Shown: positions 40,786-49,771 of the stretch, one piece after another
Layout: each line of letters begins with the position of its first letter
How positions within the stretch are numbered: the first letter of the stretch is position 1
Assembly: GCA_028877275.1 (NCBI GenBank)
Contig: JAPPFP010000006.1
Span: 62,001 to 126,000 of the forward strand
From: Acidobacteriota bacterium
Lineage (GTDB): Bacteria; Acidobacteriota; Thermoanaerobaculia; Multivoradales; Multivoraceae
Length of the DNA stretch: 64,000 nucleotides
Direction of reading: 5' to 3'
Notes under the pieces: generated by a model
What the model was told of the DNA's origin: nothing
The model's input: the letters and a program-made list of their open reading frames with translations, nothing else
Databases searched by the model: none
Position numbers and translations under genes: made by a program

Positions 40786-41931
40786 TTACCAGCGCGGTCG
40801 GGTGCTGACGTAGGCCGGATCGTCCGTCAGTTGCACCACCTGGCCTGACTCGATCTCGATCTTCCAGATCTCCCAGTTCCCGGAACGGTCCGACTCGAAG
40901 ACGATCCAGCGGCCGTCGCGGGAGAACCAGGGGTGGCCGTCGTTGGCGTCGGACATGGTGAGGCGGCGCTGGTTCGAGCCGTCGATGTCGGCGAGGAAGA
41001 CGTCGTCCGTCGGTCCGGTCTGGTTCGTCTGCCAGGCGATCGTCTGGCCGTCGGGTGAGACGGCGGGTCGGCGGTGGCGGTGGTTGCGGTCGGTGAGCGC
41101 GGTGTAAGTGCCCTGGCCGTAGCCGTCGAAACGGATGATCGCGATCTCCATCCGCCGTTCGCCGTTCTCGGGCTCGTCTTCGGCCTGGAACAGGACGGCC
41201 CGTCCGAGACCGACACCGTTGCCAACCGCGAGCGTCGTCGTGTTCGAGGCGTCGATCTGGCGGCGGTCGCTCAGCTCGAGGATCAGGCCCTTGTTGAAGC
41301 CATCGCCCTCAGGACAGTTCCGGGCGTAGACGAGCTGCCGGGTGATCGGCGAGATGCTAGCGTGGTGGACGGCGCAGCTCTCGACCTCGCGCAGCACTTC
41401 CCGCTCGCCGGTCGCGAGGTCCTCGCGGAAGATGCGGGCGCCGGCCTCAACGCCGGCTTCGGCGTCGGTGAACTCGGCGTAGACGACGTTCTTGAGGTCG
41501 GAGGTGAGGGAGGGATGATCCAGGTGTTGGGGAACACCCTTCCGCACCAGACGCACGCTGCTGCCGTCGCCCTCCATGATCCAGATGTCGGCCCCGCCGT
41601 AGAAGCCGGGGATGGTGGGCGTGGCGCCGGTGTTGGCGAAGCGCTGAAAGACGATCGGCGCCGTGAACTCCGGTGCCGCCGCGGACGGCTGGTCGGCGTC
41701 CTCGCCGGAAGGAGGCTCTCCGTTGCCGCCGCAGCCGAGCGCCGTCACCGCGAAGATCAGAGACGCGACGACGGCGGCCGGCGAGCGGTGACGTCCGACC
41801 GCCCGCGAACGGGCGCTCGGACCGTGACGCTGGTGTCGCGCGGACGCGCCACCAGGGTGACATCCGACCGCCCGCGGACGGGCGCTCGGACCGTGACGCT
41901 GGTGTCGCGCGGACGCGCCACCAGGGTTCAC
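40786..41931 (-). CDS. TolB/PD40 WD40-like beta-propeller lipoprotein
   Basis: GYGQGTYTALTDRNHRHRRPAVSPDGQTIAWQTNQTG...DANDGHPWFSRDGRWIVFESDRSGNWEIWKIE; lipobox VTALGCGGN; GTG start overlapping the upstream stop. Confidence 0.85.
   Translation of the reverse strand: MNPGGASARHQRHGPSARPRAVGCHPGGASARHQRHGPSARSRAVGRHRSPAAVVASLIFAVTALGCGGNGEPPSGEDADQPSAAAPEFTAPIVFQRFANTGATPTIPGFYGGADIWIMEGDGSSVRLVRKGVPQHLDHPSLTSDLKNVVYAEFTDAEAGVEAGARIFREDLATGEREVLREVESCAVHHASISPITRQLVYARNCPEGDGFNKGLILELSDRRQIDASNTTTLAVGNGVGLGRAVLFQAEDEPENGERRMEIAIIRFDGYGQGTYTALTDRNHRHRRPAVSPDGQTIAWQTNQTGPTDDVFLADIDGSNQRRLTMSDANDGHPWFSRDGRWIVFESDRSGNWEIWKIEIESGQVVQLTDDPAYVSTRPRW
41788..41925. repeat. Two-copy 69-bp tandem repeat, in frame (23 codons)
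   Basis: Unit gtgac[g/a]tccgaccgcccgcg[a/g]acgggcgctcggaccgtgacgctggtgtcgcgcggacgcgccaccagg at 41788-41856 and 41857-41925; two substitutions between copies. Confidence 0.93.
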
Positions 41932-43169
41932 TGCCCGGCGGGACCCGCCGGGGTCGCCGCCTTGGCCGCGCCACTGTCGGCGGCCACGTAGTCGATGAAG
42001 CCGATCAGCATCTCGTCGGTCGAGTCGGTGCCCCAGGTGACGTCGACCGTCGGATCGGGGTTGTGCGGGTTGTCGGCCGAGTTGTCGAACGAGGCCGAGA
42101 CTTCGATCCGGGTGCCGGCCGGCAACCGGAGCGGCTCGGCAAGGTCGTAGGACGTCTGCCAGTTGAAGTCGTAGCGACTGACGCTCAGCAACTCCCGCTG
42201 CTCGCCGTCGGGCAGGAAGGCGGTGTAGGTCATCGACTTGCTGCGGTAGTGCATGTGGGGCGTGAACGAGCGGACCACGACGTCCTCGTCGAAGACGTGG
42301 GTCGCCTGCGCCCGGTAGTCCGCTTCACCGGCGGGGATGTGGAACGTGGTGTTCAGGATCCAGAGGTTGACCAGCTCCCTCTCGACCTCCTCGGGCTCGG
42401 CGAACCAGAGGGCGACCCGGGTCCGGTCGGTCGCCGCCTTGCCGTTCGGGTGGTAGTGGAAGTCGCCGAGCAGGTTCTGCCCCTTCGGCAGCAAGCGGCC
42501 GGTGCCCGGCGGGAAGTGCTGCGGTGCGAAGCCGGCGGCCCAGGCACCGACCCAGCCTTCCTGACCGGGGTCGTCGTCGTCACCCCGCCACAGGATGAAG
42601 TGGTGGAGCACCGAGCGATCGCCGGCCTGGACCTCGATTGCGCGAATCCAGCGATCCTCCTCGAACCCGGTCCTGATCGGGATGTCGAGGAACTCGTCCG
42701 GTCCGTCGGCGGCGACTTCGTGGGGATCGAACTCGTACACCCAGTCCGGCTCGCCGAACGTCCACTCGCTGGCCTTCTCTGGCTTCTCGTAGACGGGCTC
42801 GTCGCCTTCGCCTCGGGGCGCGCCGTTCGCCGCCCAGCGGGTGATCGCCGCGATCTCGTCGTCGCTCAGGCTGATGTCGTTCGCCCAGGGCCCGTAGCCC
42901 GGGTCGGCGTCCCAGGGCGGCATGTCCTTGTTCTCGACCGCTCGGGCGATCGAACGCGCCCAGGGCCGGACCTCGCGGTAAGTGCGCAGTGACATCGGCG
43001 CGATCTCCTCCGGCTGGTGACAGGAGGCGCAGTTCGCGTGGAGGATCGGCGCGATGTCCTCGACGAAGGTGGGCTGGTCGACGTTCGCGCCGGCGGCGAC
43101 GGCCGGCGCCAGCAGGAGGACGGCGGCCGAGGCGGCTGCGAGGCGAGTCAGGCGGGAGGCTCGGTTCAT
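41928..43169 (-). CDS. Cytochrome c-type plus copper type II monooxygenase-like (PHM/DBM fold) secreted protein
   Basis: CASCHQPEEIAPMSLRTYREVRPW (CxxCH heme site); HHFILWR, GDFHYHPNG, FTPHMHYRSKSM; signal peptide. Confidence 0.85.
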   Translation of the reverse strand: MNRASRLTRLAAASAAVLLLAPAVAAGANVDQPTFVEDIAPILHANCASCHQPEEIAPMSLRTYREVRPWARSIARAVENKDMPPWDADPGYGPWANDISLSDDEIAAITRWAANGAPRGEGDEPVYEKPEKASEWTFGEPDWVYEFDPHEVAADGPDEFLDIPIRTGFEEDRWIRAIEVQAGDRSVLHHFILWRGDDDDPGQEGWVGAWAAGFAPQHFPPGTGRLLPKGQNLLGDFHYHPNGKAATDRTRVALWFAEPEEVERELVNLWILNTTFHIPAGEADYRAQATHVFDEDVVVRSFTPHMHYRSKSMTYTAFLPDGEQRELLSVSRYDFNWQTSYDLAEPLRLPAGTRIEVSASFDNSADNPHNPDPTVDVTWGTDSTDEMLIGFIDYVAADSGAAKAATPAGPAGQ

Positions 43170-43243
43170 CGGGTGCTCTCCGGAACGGTTCGAGATGTGG
43201 CCCGGATTGTAGCCGGGAGGCCCCCGCCGTGTTCCGGCCCCTC

Positions 43244-44815
43244 CTAGCCTGTCGGCAGGGTGGCCGGGGTCTCGTTCTCGGCCGGCGTGCCGACCATCTC
43301 ACCCGGGCCCATGTCCATCCGCAGCGTGCCGTCCTCCTGGATGGCACCCTTGAGCTGCATCGTGTTGCCGGGCGTCTCCGCGGTGGCTGTCACGTTGTTG
43401 CCGTCCCAGACGATGTCGACGATCGGCGCCGGCAGCACGAGGGTGCCGAACTGGACGAACCAGCCGCCCGGGACGCCGCCGCGGGGCAGGAGCATGGCGG
43501 TCGGCTCGGGTCCCTTGCCGGGCTGGCGTTGTACGTCGAAGCGCCAGGCCTGGCCGGGATGGGTCTGGGCCAGTTCCGCCAGCTTGGCGAGCACCGGGCT
43601 CGCGGGCTTGGGACTGACGCCCTCGGCGGCCACGAAGTCGACGAATCCGATCAGCATCTCGTCGGTCGAGTCGGTGCCCCAGGTGACGTCGATCGTCGGG
43701 TCGGGGTTGTGAGGGTTGTCGGCCGAGTTGTCCCAGTGCGCGGTGACCTCGACCCGGGTGCCGGCCGGCAGGGCGACAGGCTCGACGAAGTTGTAGCCCG
43801 TCTGCCAGTTGAAGTCGTAGCGGCTGACGCTGAGCAGCTCCTTCTCGCCGCCGCCGGGCAGGTGCGCGGTGTACGTCATGTCCTTGCCGCGGTAGTGCAT
43901 GTGGGGAGCGAGCGAGCGGATGACGACGTCCTCGGTGAACACGTGGTTGGCGCGCGCCTCGTAGTTCGCGTCGCCGGCGGGAATCTTGAACGTGGAGTTC
44001 ATGACCCAGAGGTTGATCAGTTCCTTCTCGACCTCCTCCGGCTGGGCGAACCAGATGCCGATGCGGGTCTTGTCGGTCGTGGCCGTGCCGTTCGGGTGAT
44101 AGTGGAAGTCGCCGAGCAGGTTCTGGCCCTTGGGTACCAGGCGTGCTGTGCCTGCCGGAAACTCGTTGGCCTTGGCGCCGGCGGCCCAGGCGTCGAGCCA
44201 GGCGTCCTGGACCTCGCTGTCGGGAGCGGCACGCCAGAGGATGAAGTGGTGGACGACCTCACGGTCGCCGGGCTGGACCTCGACCGCCCGGATCCACCGG
44301 TCCTGGTCCCAGCCGGTCTCGACCGGGATCACGGCGAACTCGTCGGGCCCGTCGGCCGCGACCTCGAACGGATCGAACTCGTAGACCCAGTCAGGTTCGC
44401 CAAAGGCCCACTCGCCGGTGCTTGCCGGAGACTCGTAGACGGGTTCGTCTCCGTCGCCGCGGGGAGCGCCGCTGCTTGCCCAGCGGGTGATCGCCTCGAT
44501 CTCCACGTCGCTCAGGGAGATGTCGTTCGAGAAGGGGCCGTAGCCCGGGTCGGCGTCCCAGGGCGGCATGTCGCGGTTCTCGACCGCCCGGGCGATCGAG
44601 CGGGCCCAGGGGCGCACCTCGCGGTAGGTGCGCAGCGACATCGGAGCGATCTCCTCCGGCTGGTGGCAGGAAGCGCAGTTCTCGTGGAGGATCGGCGCGA
44701 TGTCGTCGACGAAGGTGGGCTGTTCCAGGTTCAGGGCGTGACTCGCGGCGGGGATGGCGAGCACGGCGGCAGCGGCGACCGCCGTGGAGCAGGGGAGCAG
44801 GGGAGTCCGGTTCAT
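43244..44815 (-). CDS. Tandem paralog: cytochrome c-type plus copper type II monooxygenase-like protein with C-terminal extension
   Basis: Near-identical motif blocks to 41928..43169 (CASCHQPEEIAPMSLRTYREVRPWARSIARAVEN; HHFILWR; APHMHYRGKDM) plus about 110 extra C-terminal residues. Confidence 0.85.
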   Translation of the reverse strand: MNRTPLLPCSTAVAAAAVLAIPAASHALNLEQPTFVDDIAPILHENCASCHQPEEIAPMSLRTYREVRPWARSIARAVENRDMPPWDADPGYGPFSNDISLSDVEIEAITRWASSGAPRGDGDEPVYESPASTGEWAFGEPDWVYEFDPFEVAADGPDEFAVIPVETGWDQDRWIRAVEVQPGDREVVHHFILWRAAPDSEVQDAWLDAWAAGAKANEFPAGTARLVPKGQNLLGDFHYHPNGTATTDKTRIGIWFAQPEEVEKELINLWVMNSTFKIPAGDANYEARANHVFTEDVVIRSLAPHMHYRGKDMTYTAHLPGGGEKELLSVSRYDFNWQTGYNFVEPVALPAGTRVEVTAHWDNSADNPHNPDPTIDVTWGTDSTDEMLIGFVDFVAAEGVSPKPASPVLAKLAELAQTHPGQAWRFDVQRQPGKGPEPTAMLLPRGGVPGGWFVQFGTLVLPAPIVDIVWDGNNVTATAETPGNTMQLKGAIQEDGTLRMDMGPGEMVGTPAENETPATLPTG

Positions 44816-44994
44816 ATCCAGGTCCTTGAGAGCGGGTTTGAACGTGTTCGTGGAAACAAGACGGCCGCCGGATGCGTTTACGACTCAGGGCGTTGCATTC
44901 CGTGACCGCGATGGTTTCGACAGTACCCGACTATACGGCGCTGGTGCGTTCGGGTTGCGGCTTTCGGGGAGATCGCGGTGCTACGCTCGATGGC

Positions 44995-45825
44995 ATGTTT
45001 CGGGCTGAATCGGCACGCAGGCGATGCTTCCTTCCAGCGGCGATTCTCCTCGTGTCGAGCCTCTGGTGGGCCGACGGCCTCACCGCGCAGAACGTGCTCT
45101 CCAGGGCGCTCCAGGAGCGCATTCAGGAGAATCCGCACACGACGGAAGCGGACGTCGAGGCCGGCGCCCGCGTGTTCCGCCGCAGTTGCTCGCTCTGCCA
45201 CGGCCCCGACGGCACCGGTGGCGACGGCCCCGACCTGACGCGCGGCGTGTTCCGTCACGGCAGCAGCGATGCGGCGCTGTTCCGCAACATCCTGACCGGC
45301 ATCCGGAACACGGGCATGGGCGGCATCTACCAGCCGGACAAGTCGATCTGGCAGGTCGTGTCCTACGTACGCTCGCTCAGCCGCGCCGTGGGCGAGGAAG
45401 AGGTGCCGGGCGATCCGAGACGTGGCCGGCTCTTGTACATGAGCCGCGGCTCGTGCTCCGATTGCCACCGGCTGAACGGCTCGGGCGGACGCATCGGGCC
45501 TGATTTGAGCGACCTGGGGTGGCAGCGCGCGCCGGCTCACATCAGGGCTTCGATTATCGATCCTGCTGAGTCCATTGGCGACGACTACCGCACCGTCGAG
45601 GTCAGGACTCGCGACGGGGGTGTCGTCCGGGGCGTGCTGCGCAACGAGGACCGCTACTCGATCCAGCTCCTGGACGAGTTCGAGAACCTGCGGTCCTTCC
45701 AGAAGGCGGATCTCGCGGCGATCGAGAAACCCGAGGAGTCCCTGATGCCGCCTCTCAGCAGCTTCTTCCGCGGCCGGGATCTGGACGATCTGGTCGCCTA
45801 CCTCTACTCGCTGCGGCCGGAGTGA
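44995..45825 (+). CDS. Di-heme cytochrome c-type protein
   Basis: CSLCHGPDGTGGDGPDLTRGVF and CSDCHRLNGSGGRIGPDLSDLG; C-terminal planctomycete-type heme-binding-like region RTVEVRTRDGGVVRGVLRNEDRYSIQLLD. Confidence 0.9.
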   Translation: MFRAESARRRCFLPAAILLVSSLWWADGLTAQNVLSRALQERIQENPHTTEADVEAGARVFRRSCSLCHGPDGTGGDGPDLTRGVFRHGSSDAALFRNILTGIRNTGMGGIYQPDKSIWQVVSYVRSLSRAVGEEEVPGDPRRGRLLYMSRGSCSDCHRLNGSGGRIGPDLSDLGWQRAPAHIRASIIDPAESIGDDYRTVEVRTRDGGVVRGVLRNEDRYSIQLLDEFENLRSFQKADLAAIEKPEESLMPPLSSFFRGRDLDDLVAYLYSLRPE

Positions 45826-47444
45826 ACATGCTGATCGGAACCAAGACCGCGGCTCTCGCCGCGTCCCTCCTGCTCGCGGCCGGGGGCGTGTCCGCCCAGC
45901 GCGGCGTGACCTACGAACGCCTGCAGGCCGCGGCCGAGGAGCCGGGCAACTGGCTCATGTACTCGGGGCAGTACGACAGTCAGCGCTTCAGCCGCCTCGA
46001 CGAGATCGACCGCTCGAACGCCGCGGATCTGCAACTCCGCTGGGTCCGCCAGCTTCCCACCCTCGGGCGGGTGGAGACGACGCCGCTTGTGATCGACGAA
46101 GTGATGTACGCGACGACACCGGACAACGTCGTGATCGCGCTCGATGCGCGCACCGGCCGGCGGTACTGGTCCCACGCTCACGAGCTCCCGGATCAGCTTG
46201 CGCTCTGCTGCGGCAAGCAGAACCGTGGCGTGGCCATTCGAGGCGACCGGCTCTACATGGGCACCGTTGACGCGCACCTGCTTGCCTTGGACGCGAAGAC
46301 CGGCGCGGTGATCTGGGACACCGAAGTGGGTTCCCCGCGCACGGGGCACTCGATCACCGCAGCGCCTATGATCATCGGCGACCTGGTCATCACGGGAATC
46401 GGCGGCGGCGAGTACGGCATCCGGGGTTTCCTCGACGCCTACGACGCGGATTCCGGTGAACTCCGCTGGCGTACCTACACGATTCCGGGACCGGGCGAAC
46501 CGGGCAACGAGACTTGGGAGGGCGACTCCTGGAAGACGGGCGGCGCGCCGACCTGGATGACGGGCTCCTACGACCCTGAACTCGATCTCGTCTACTGGGG
46601 CACCGGCAATCCGGGTCCGGACTGGAACGGCGAGGTCCGCGAGGGCGACAACCTGCACTCGGATTCCATGCTGGCGATCCGTCCGGACACGGGCGAAATC
46701 GTCTGGACCTTCCAGTTCACGCCCCACGACGTCCACGACTGGGACGCCTGCCAGGTGCCGATTCTGTTCGACGCGGAGTACCGGGGCGAGCAGCGCAAGC
46801 TGATGGCGTTCGCCAACAGGAACGCCTTCTTCTACCTGCTCGACCGCGAGACGGGGGAGTTCCTGTTCGCGCGCGAGTTCGCCCGGCAGACCTGGGCCGA
46901 GGGGATCGACCAGGACACCGGGCGGCCGATCCGGGTGCCGAACATGTTCCCCAGCGAGGAAGGAACCCTTGTGGCGCCGACGATCGGCGGCGCCGCGAAC
47001 TGGTTCTCGCCCACCTACAGCCCCGACACCGGCCTCTTCTACATCCAGGCCTACGACGCGGAGATGCTCTACTACATGGCCGAGGCCGAGTACGAGGAGG
47101 GCGAGCTCTTCGTCGGCGGCTACGGCAAGCCGGCCGGGCCCGCCGACCAGTACGTCAGCGCGGTGCGGGCGCTCGATCCGCTGACGGGCGACCGCGTCTG
47201 GGAGTACCGGGTCCAGCCCCGGTCCAGGTCCGGCCTGCTGGCCACGAAGGGCGGACTGGTCTTCGGTGGCAGCGTGGCCGGCATCTTCTACGCCCTCGAC
47301 GCCGAAACCGGCGACGAACTCTGGCACCGGCGGCTTGGCGGCGACGTCAACGCGGCCCCGATCAGCTATGAGGCAGGCGGCCAGCAGCACGTGACGATCG
47401 CCGCCGGCCGGGCGCTGTTCACGTTCGCTCTGCCTGCGGAGTGA
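45822..47444 (+). CDS. PQQ-dependent alcohol dehydrogenase-like protein
   Basis: NWLMYSGQYDSQRFSRLDEIDRSNAADLQLRWVRQL...ALCCGKQNRGVAIRGDRLYMGTVDAHLLALDAKTGAVIW...[42 protein letters not shown]. Confidence 0.95.
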   Translation: MNMLIGTKTAALAASLLLAAGGVSAQRGVTYERLQAAAEEPGNWLMYSGQYDSQRFSRLDEIDRSNAADLQLRWVRQLPTLGRVETTPLVIDEVMYATTPDNVVIALDARTGRRYWSHAHELPDQLALCCGKQNRGVAIRGDRLYMGTVDAHLLALDAKTGAVIWDTEVGSPRTGHSITAAPMIIGDLVITGIGGGEYGIRGFLDAYDADSGELRWRTYTIPGPGEPGNETWEGDSWKTGGAPTWMTGSYDPELDLVYWGTGNPGPDWNGEVREGDNLHSDSMLAIRPDTGEIVWTFQFTPHDVHDWDACQVPILFDAEYRGEQRKLMAFANRNAFFYLLDRETGEFLFAREFARQTWAEGIDQDTGRPIRVPNMFPSEEGTLVAPTIGGAANWFSPTYSPDTGLFYIQAYDAEMLYYMAEAEYEEGELFVGGYGKPAGPADQYVSAVRALDPLTGDRVWEYRVQPRSRSGLLATKGGLVFGGSVAGIFYALDAETGDELWHRRLGGDVNAAPISYEAGGQQHVTIAAGRALFTFALPAE

Positions 47445-47565
47445 GAGTCCGCTGACAAGCCCCCGGCTATCCGTGTAAGCTCCAGCGTTTGCCGGACATG
47501 AGCGTACCTTCAGCACTGGGGATCGCGGACCTTGGGGAGCGGCCGACCGACGGTAAGGTCCAGCG

Positions 47566-48933
47566 ATGAACGTGTTCCCTGATCTTCACCTGGAGGACCT
47601 GCGGGCTGAGATTGAACCCAAGGCCCTGGGTCGCCAGCTTGGCGAGCGGGACCGCCCCATGCTCGACGCAGTCGAGGACCAGGGGCAGGCCAAGATCAGC
47701 CAGTTCATCGCCCAGAAGAAGAATGAAGCGGTCCAGTTACGAGACGAGAGGCTGACGGAGATCGACAAAGGTCTGGCTGAGCTTGACCACCCGCTGCTTC
47801 CTGGCGCTTTGGAGAGTGTTGGGCAGCAGGCGCTTGCCGAGTTCGGCGACGTTGAGCAGAGGCACGCCGAGTACCTGAGGAGCGATCTTCAGGAGTGGCG
47901 GAAGAGGCGCGAGGACTACCTCGACTTCAAGGAAGACAACGGAATCAGTCGGGAACCGGACTATCACTCGACGTTCAGGCGATGGATGGGTGGTTGCGGA
48001 CTTGCCGCGTTGCTGCTGCTCGAGAGCGCTCTGAACGGCGGTTTCCTAGCCGAAGGCAGTGAGGCAGGTCTCTTTGGAGGCTGGTCTATTGCGGTCGGTT
48101 TCAGTGCGGTGAACATCCTGGCGCCGTTCGCACTGTTCGGTCCGCTGAGCCGCTACGTTCGGCACGCGAACCTCGGCCTCAAGATCGCTGGCGGGGCGTG
48201 TCTGTTGACATGGGTGTTGCTCGCCCTGGCGCTGAACCTCGGGCTCGCCCACTACCGGGAAGCCTCCGAGGCCTTGGCGGAGAATCCGGATTCCGCGATG
48301 GTCACGCGTCTGTTGGCTCAACCCTTCGGCCTTGAGACGGCGGCTTCCTGGCTCCTCCTCGTCTTGGGTCTGGGTTTCTCAGTGCTCGCCTTCTACGAGG
48401 GATGGAAGTTCTGGGGGGACTCGTACCCAGGGTACCGGGGTGTCCATCTGAAGATGACGGAGGCGAGGGCGAGGCTGGACGACCTGAGAGAGGAGGCTGC
48501 GGACGAGCTGAAGGAAGTCCGAGTCAAGTGGCTAGCCACGGCGCAGGAGACGCTGGACCGCGCGCGAATGCAGCCCGCTGAGACTCGGCGCCTCTTGAAG
48601 AGCGAGAGCGACCTGCTCTCGATGTTCGAGGACCACATCGACCAGTTGGGGAGCCTCGGCGCCATGCTGATCGAGGAGTATCGAGTTGCCAACCACGCCG
48701 TGCGCAGTGACGGCGTCGTGCCCGCCTCCCACATGGGCGCTTGGACACTGGAGTCGCCTCCTCCGCATCGCGTACGCACTTGGGAACCCAAACTGGTGGA
48801 CGATTCGGTGCTGGCGACGCTGCAGGCGGAACATGTCGAGACGGTTCGCGTGCTGAACACTCAGTGGGAAACGGCTCAGCAGCGGCTCGGGCTCGCCAGC
48901 CAGAGCCCCGGCGGCGAGAATGCCGCGCCGTAG
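47566..48933 (+). CDS. Membrane/coiled-coil protein, first gene of a four-gene cluster
   Basis: 455 codons; charged coiled-coil N-terminus, about 4 hydrophobic TM segments, coiled-coil C-terminus; starts a translationally coupled cluster. Confidence 0.82.
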   Translation: MNVFPDLHLEDLRAEIEPKALGRQLGERDRPMLDAVEDQGQAKISQFIAQKKNEAVQLRDERLTEIDKGLAELDHPLLPGALESVGQQALAEFGDVEQRHAEYLRSDLQEWRKRREDYLDFKEDNGISREPDYHSTFRRWMGGCGLAALLLLESALNGGFLAEGSEAGLFGGWSIAVGFSAVNILAPFALFGPLSRYVRHANLGLKIAGGACLLTWVLLALALNLGLAHYREASEALAENPDSAMVTRLLAQPFGLETAASWLLLVLGLGFSVLAFYEGWKFWGDSYPGYRGVHLKMTEARARLDDLREEAADELKEVRVKWLATAQETLDRARMQPAETRRLLKSESDLLSMFEDHIDQLGSLGAMLIEEYRVANHAVRSDGVVPASHMGAWTLESPPPHRVRTWEPKLVDDSVLATLQAEHVETVRVLNTQWETAQQRLGLASQSPGGENAAP

Positions 48934-49771
48934 ACGCCGCCGGTCCCGTCGTGGGCGGCGCTCCGGTCAACTATCCGACCGGGAGAAGGTCATGGTCGGT
49001 GTCGCCGTGCCCCTCGTTGCTGTGGCGTTGGCCTTGTTCGTCCGCTTCGTTGTGTTCGCTCCCGATCTTCCCGAGCGGAACCCTGACACTGGCTGTCCCG
49101 AAACCGGCCCGAGTGCGCTGACCGCGATCATGATCGACGCGACCGATCGGATCGGAGCGATCAGCCGCGCTGACGTTCTGGCGCGTCTGGAGGAGTATGT
49201 CGCGGCGAGCCGAGAGGACGAGATGGTCATTGGATTCGAGGCTAGGCCGGTGGGCGAAGAGGTCGATGAGCCGCTACTCACGGTCTGTCATCCCGGCGAC
49301 CCAGAGAAGGCGAGCGAATGGACGCAGAATCCGCGACTCATCAGGCGGCGGCTTGAGGAGCGGTTTCGGCAACCGCTCGAGGCTCTGTTCCGGGACCTGC
49401 TCGGCCGTCAGGAAGCGCCGACGTCGCCGCTCATGGAGAGTGTCCAGAGCGTCGCCGTTTCCTACCTCGGCCGTGAGGAGTACGTGGACATCCCGAAGCG
49501 GTTGATCCTTGTCTCCGACCTGATGCAGCACAGCGAGTACTTGTCCTTCTTTCGGCAGCCAGGGGTTGATTACGACACGTTCGCTAGAAGTCACGGCGCG
49601 GACGCTCTCAGCACGGATCTCAGGGGAACCACCGTGGACGTCCTCTTCGTTCAACGGGATGCGCACGGCCGGCTTCCCAGTACACGCGGTCTGGCCGAGT
49701 TCTGGGGGCGGTGGATTGAGGACCAGGGCGGCGTAGTCGGACCTGTATCCAGCGTCGACGGGATGAACTGA
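48920..49771 (+). CDS. Membrane-anchored protein with a possible VWA/Rossmann-like domain, second gene of the cluster
   Basis: Arg-rich N-terminus, one TM (VGVAVPLVAVALALFVRFVVF); ALTAIMIDATDRIGAI and PKRLILVSDLMQHSEYLSFF resemble strand/loop positions of VWA-like folds; overlaps the previous gene by 14 nt. Confidence 0.78.
   Translation: MPRRRRRRSRRGRRSGQLSDREKVMVGVAVPLVAVALALFVRFVVFAPDLPERNPDTGCPETGPSALTAIMIDATDRIGAISRADVLARLEEYVAASREDEMVIGFEARPVGEEVDEPLLTVCHPGDPEKASEWTQNPRLIRRRLEERFRQPLEALFRDLLGRQEAPTSPLMESVQSVAVSYLGREEYVDIPKRLILVSDLMQHSEYLSFFRQPGVDYDTFARSHGADALSTDLRGTTVDVLFVQRDAHGRLPSTRGLAEFWGRWIEDQGGVVGPVSSVDGMN

Noticed and set aside
41788-41925. CRISPR or minisatellite array
   Set aside because: Only two near-identical 69-bp units without unique spacers.
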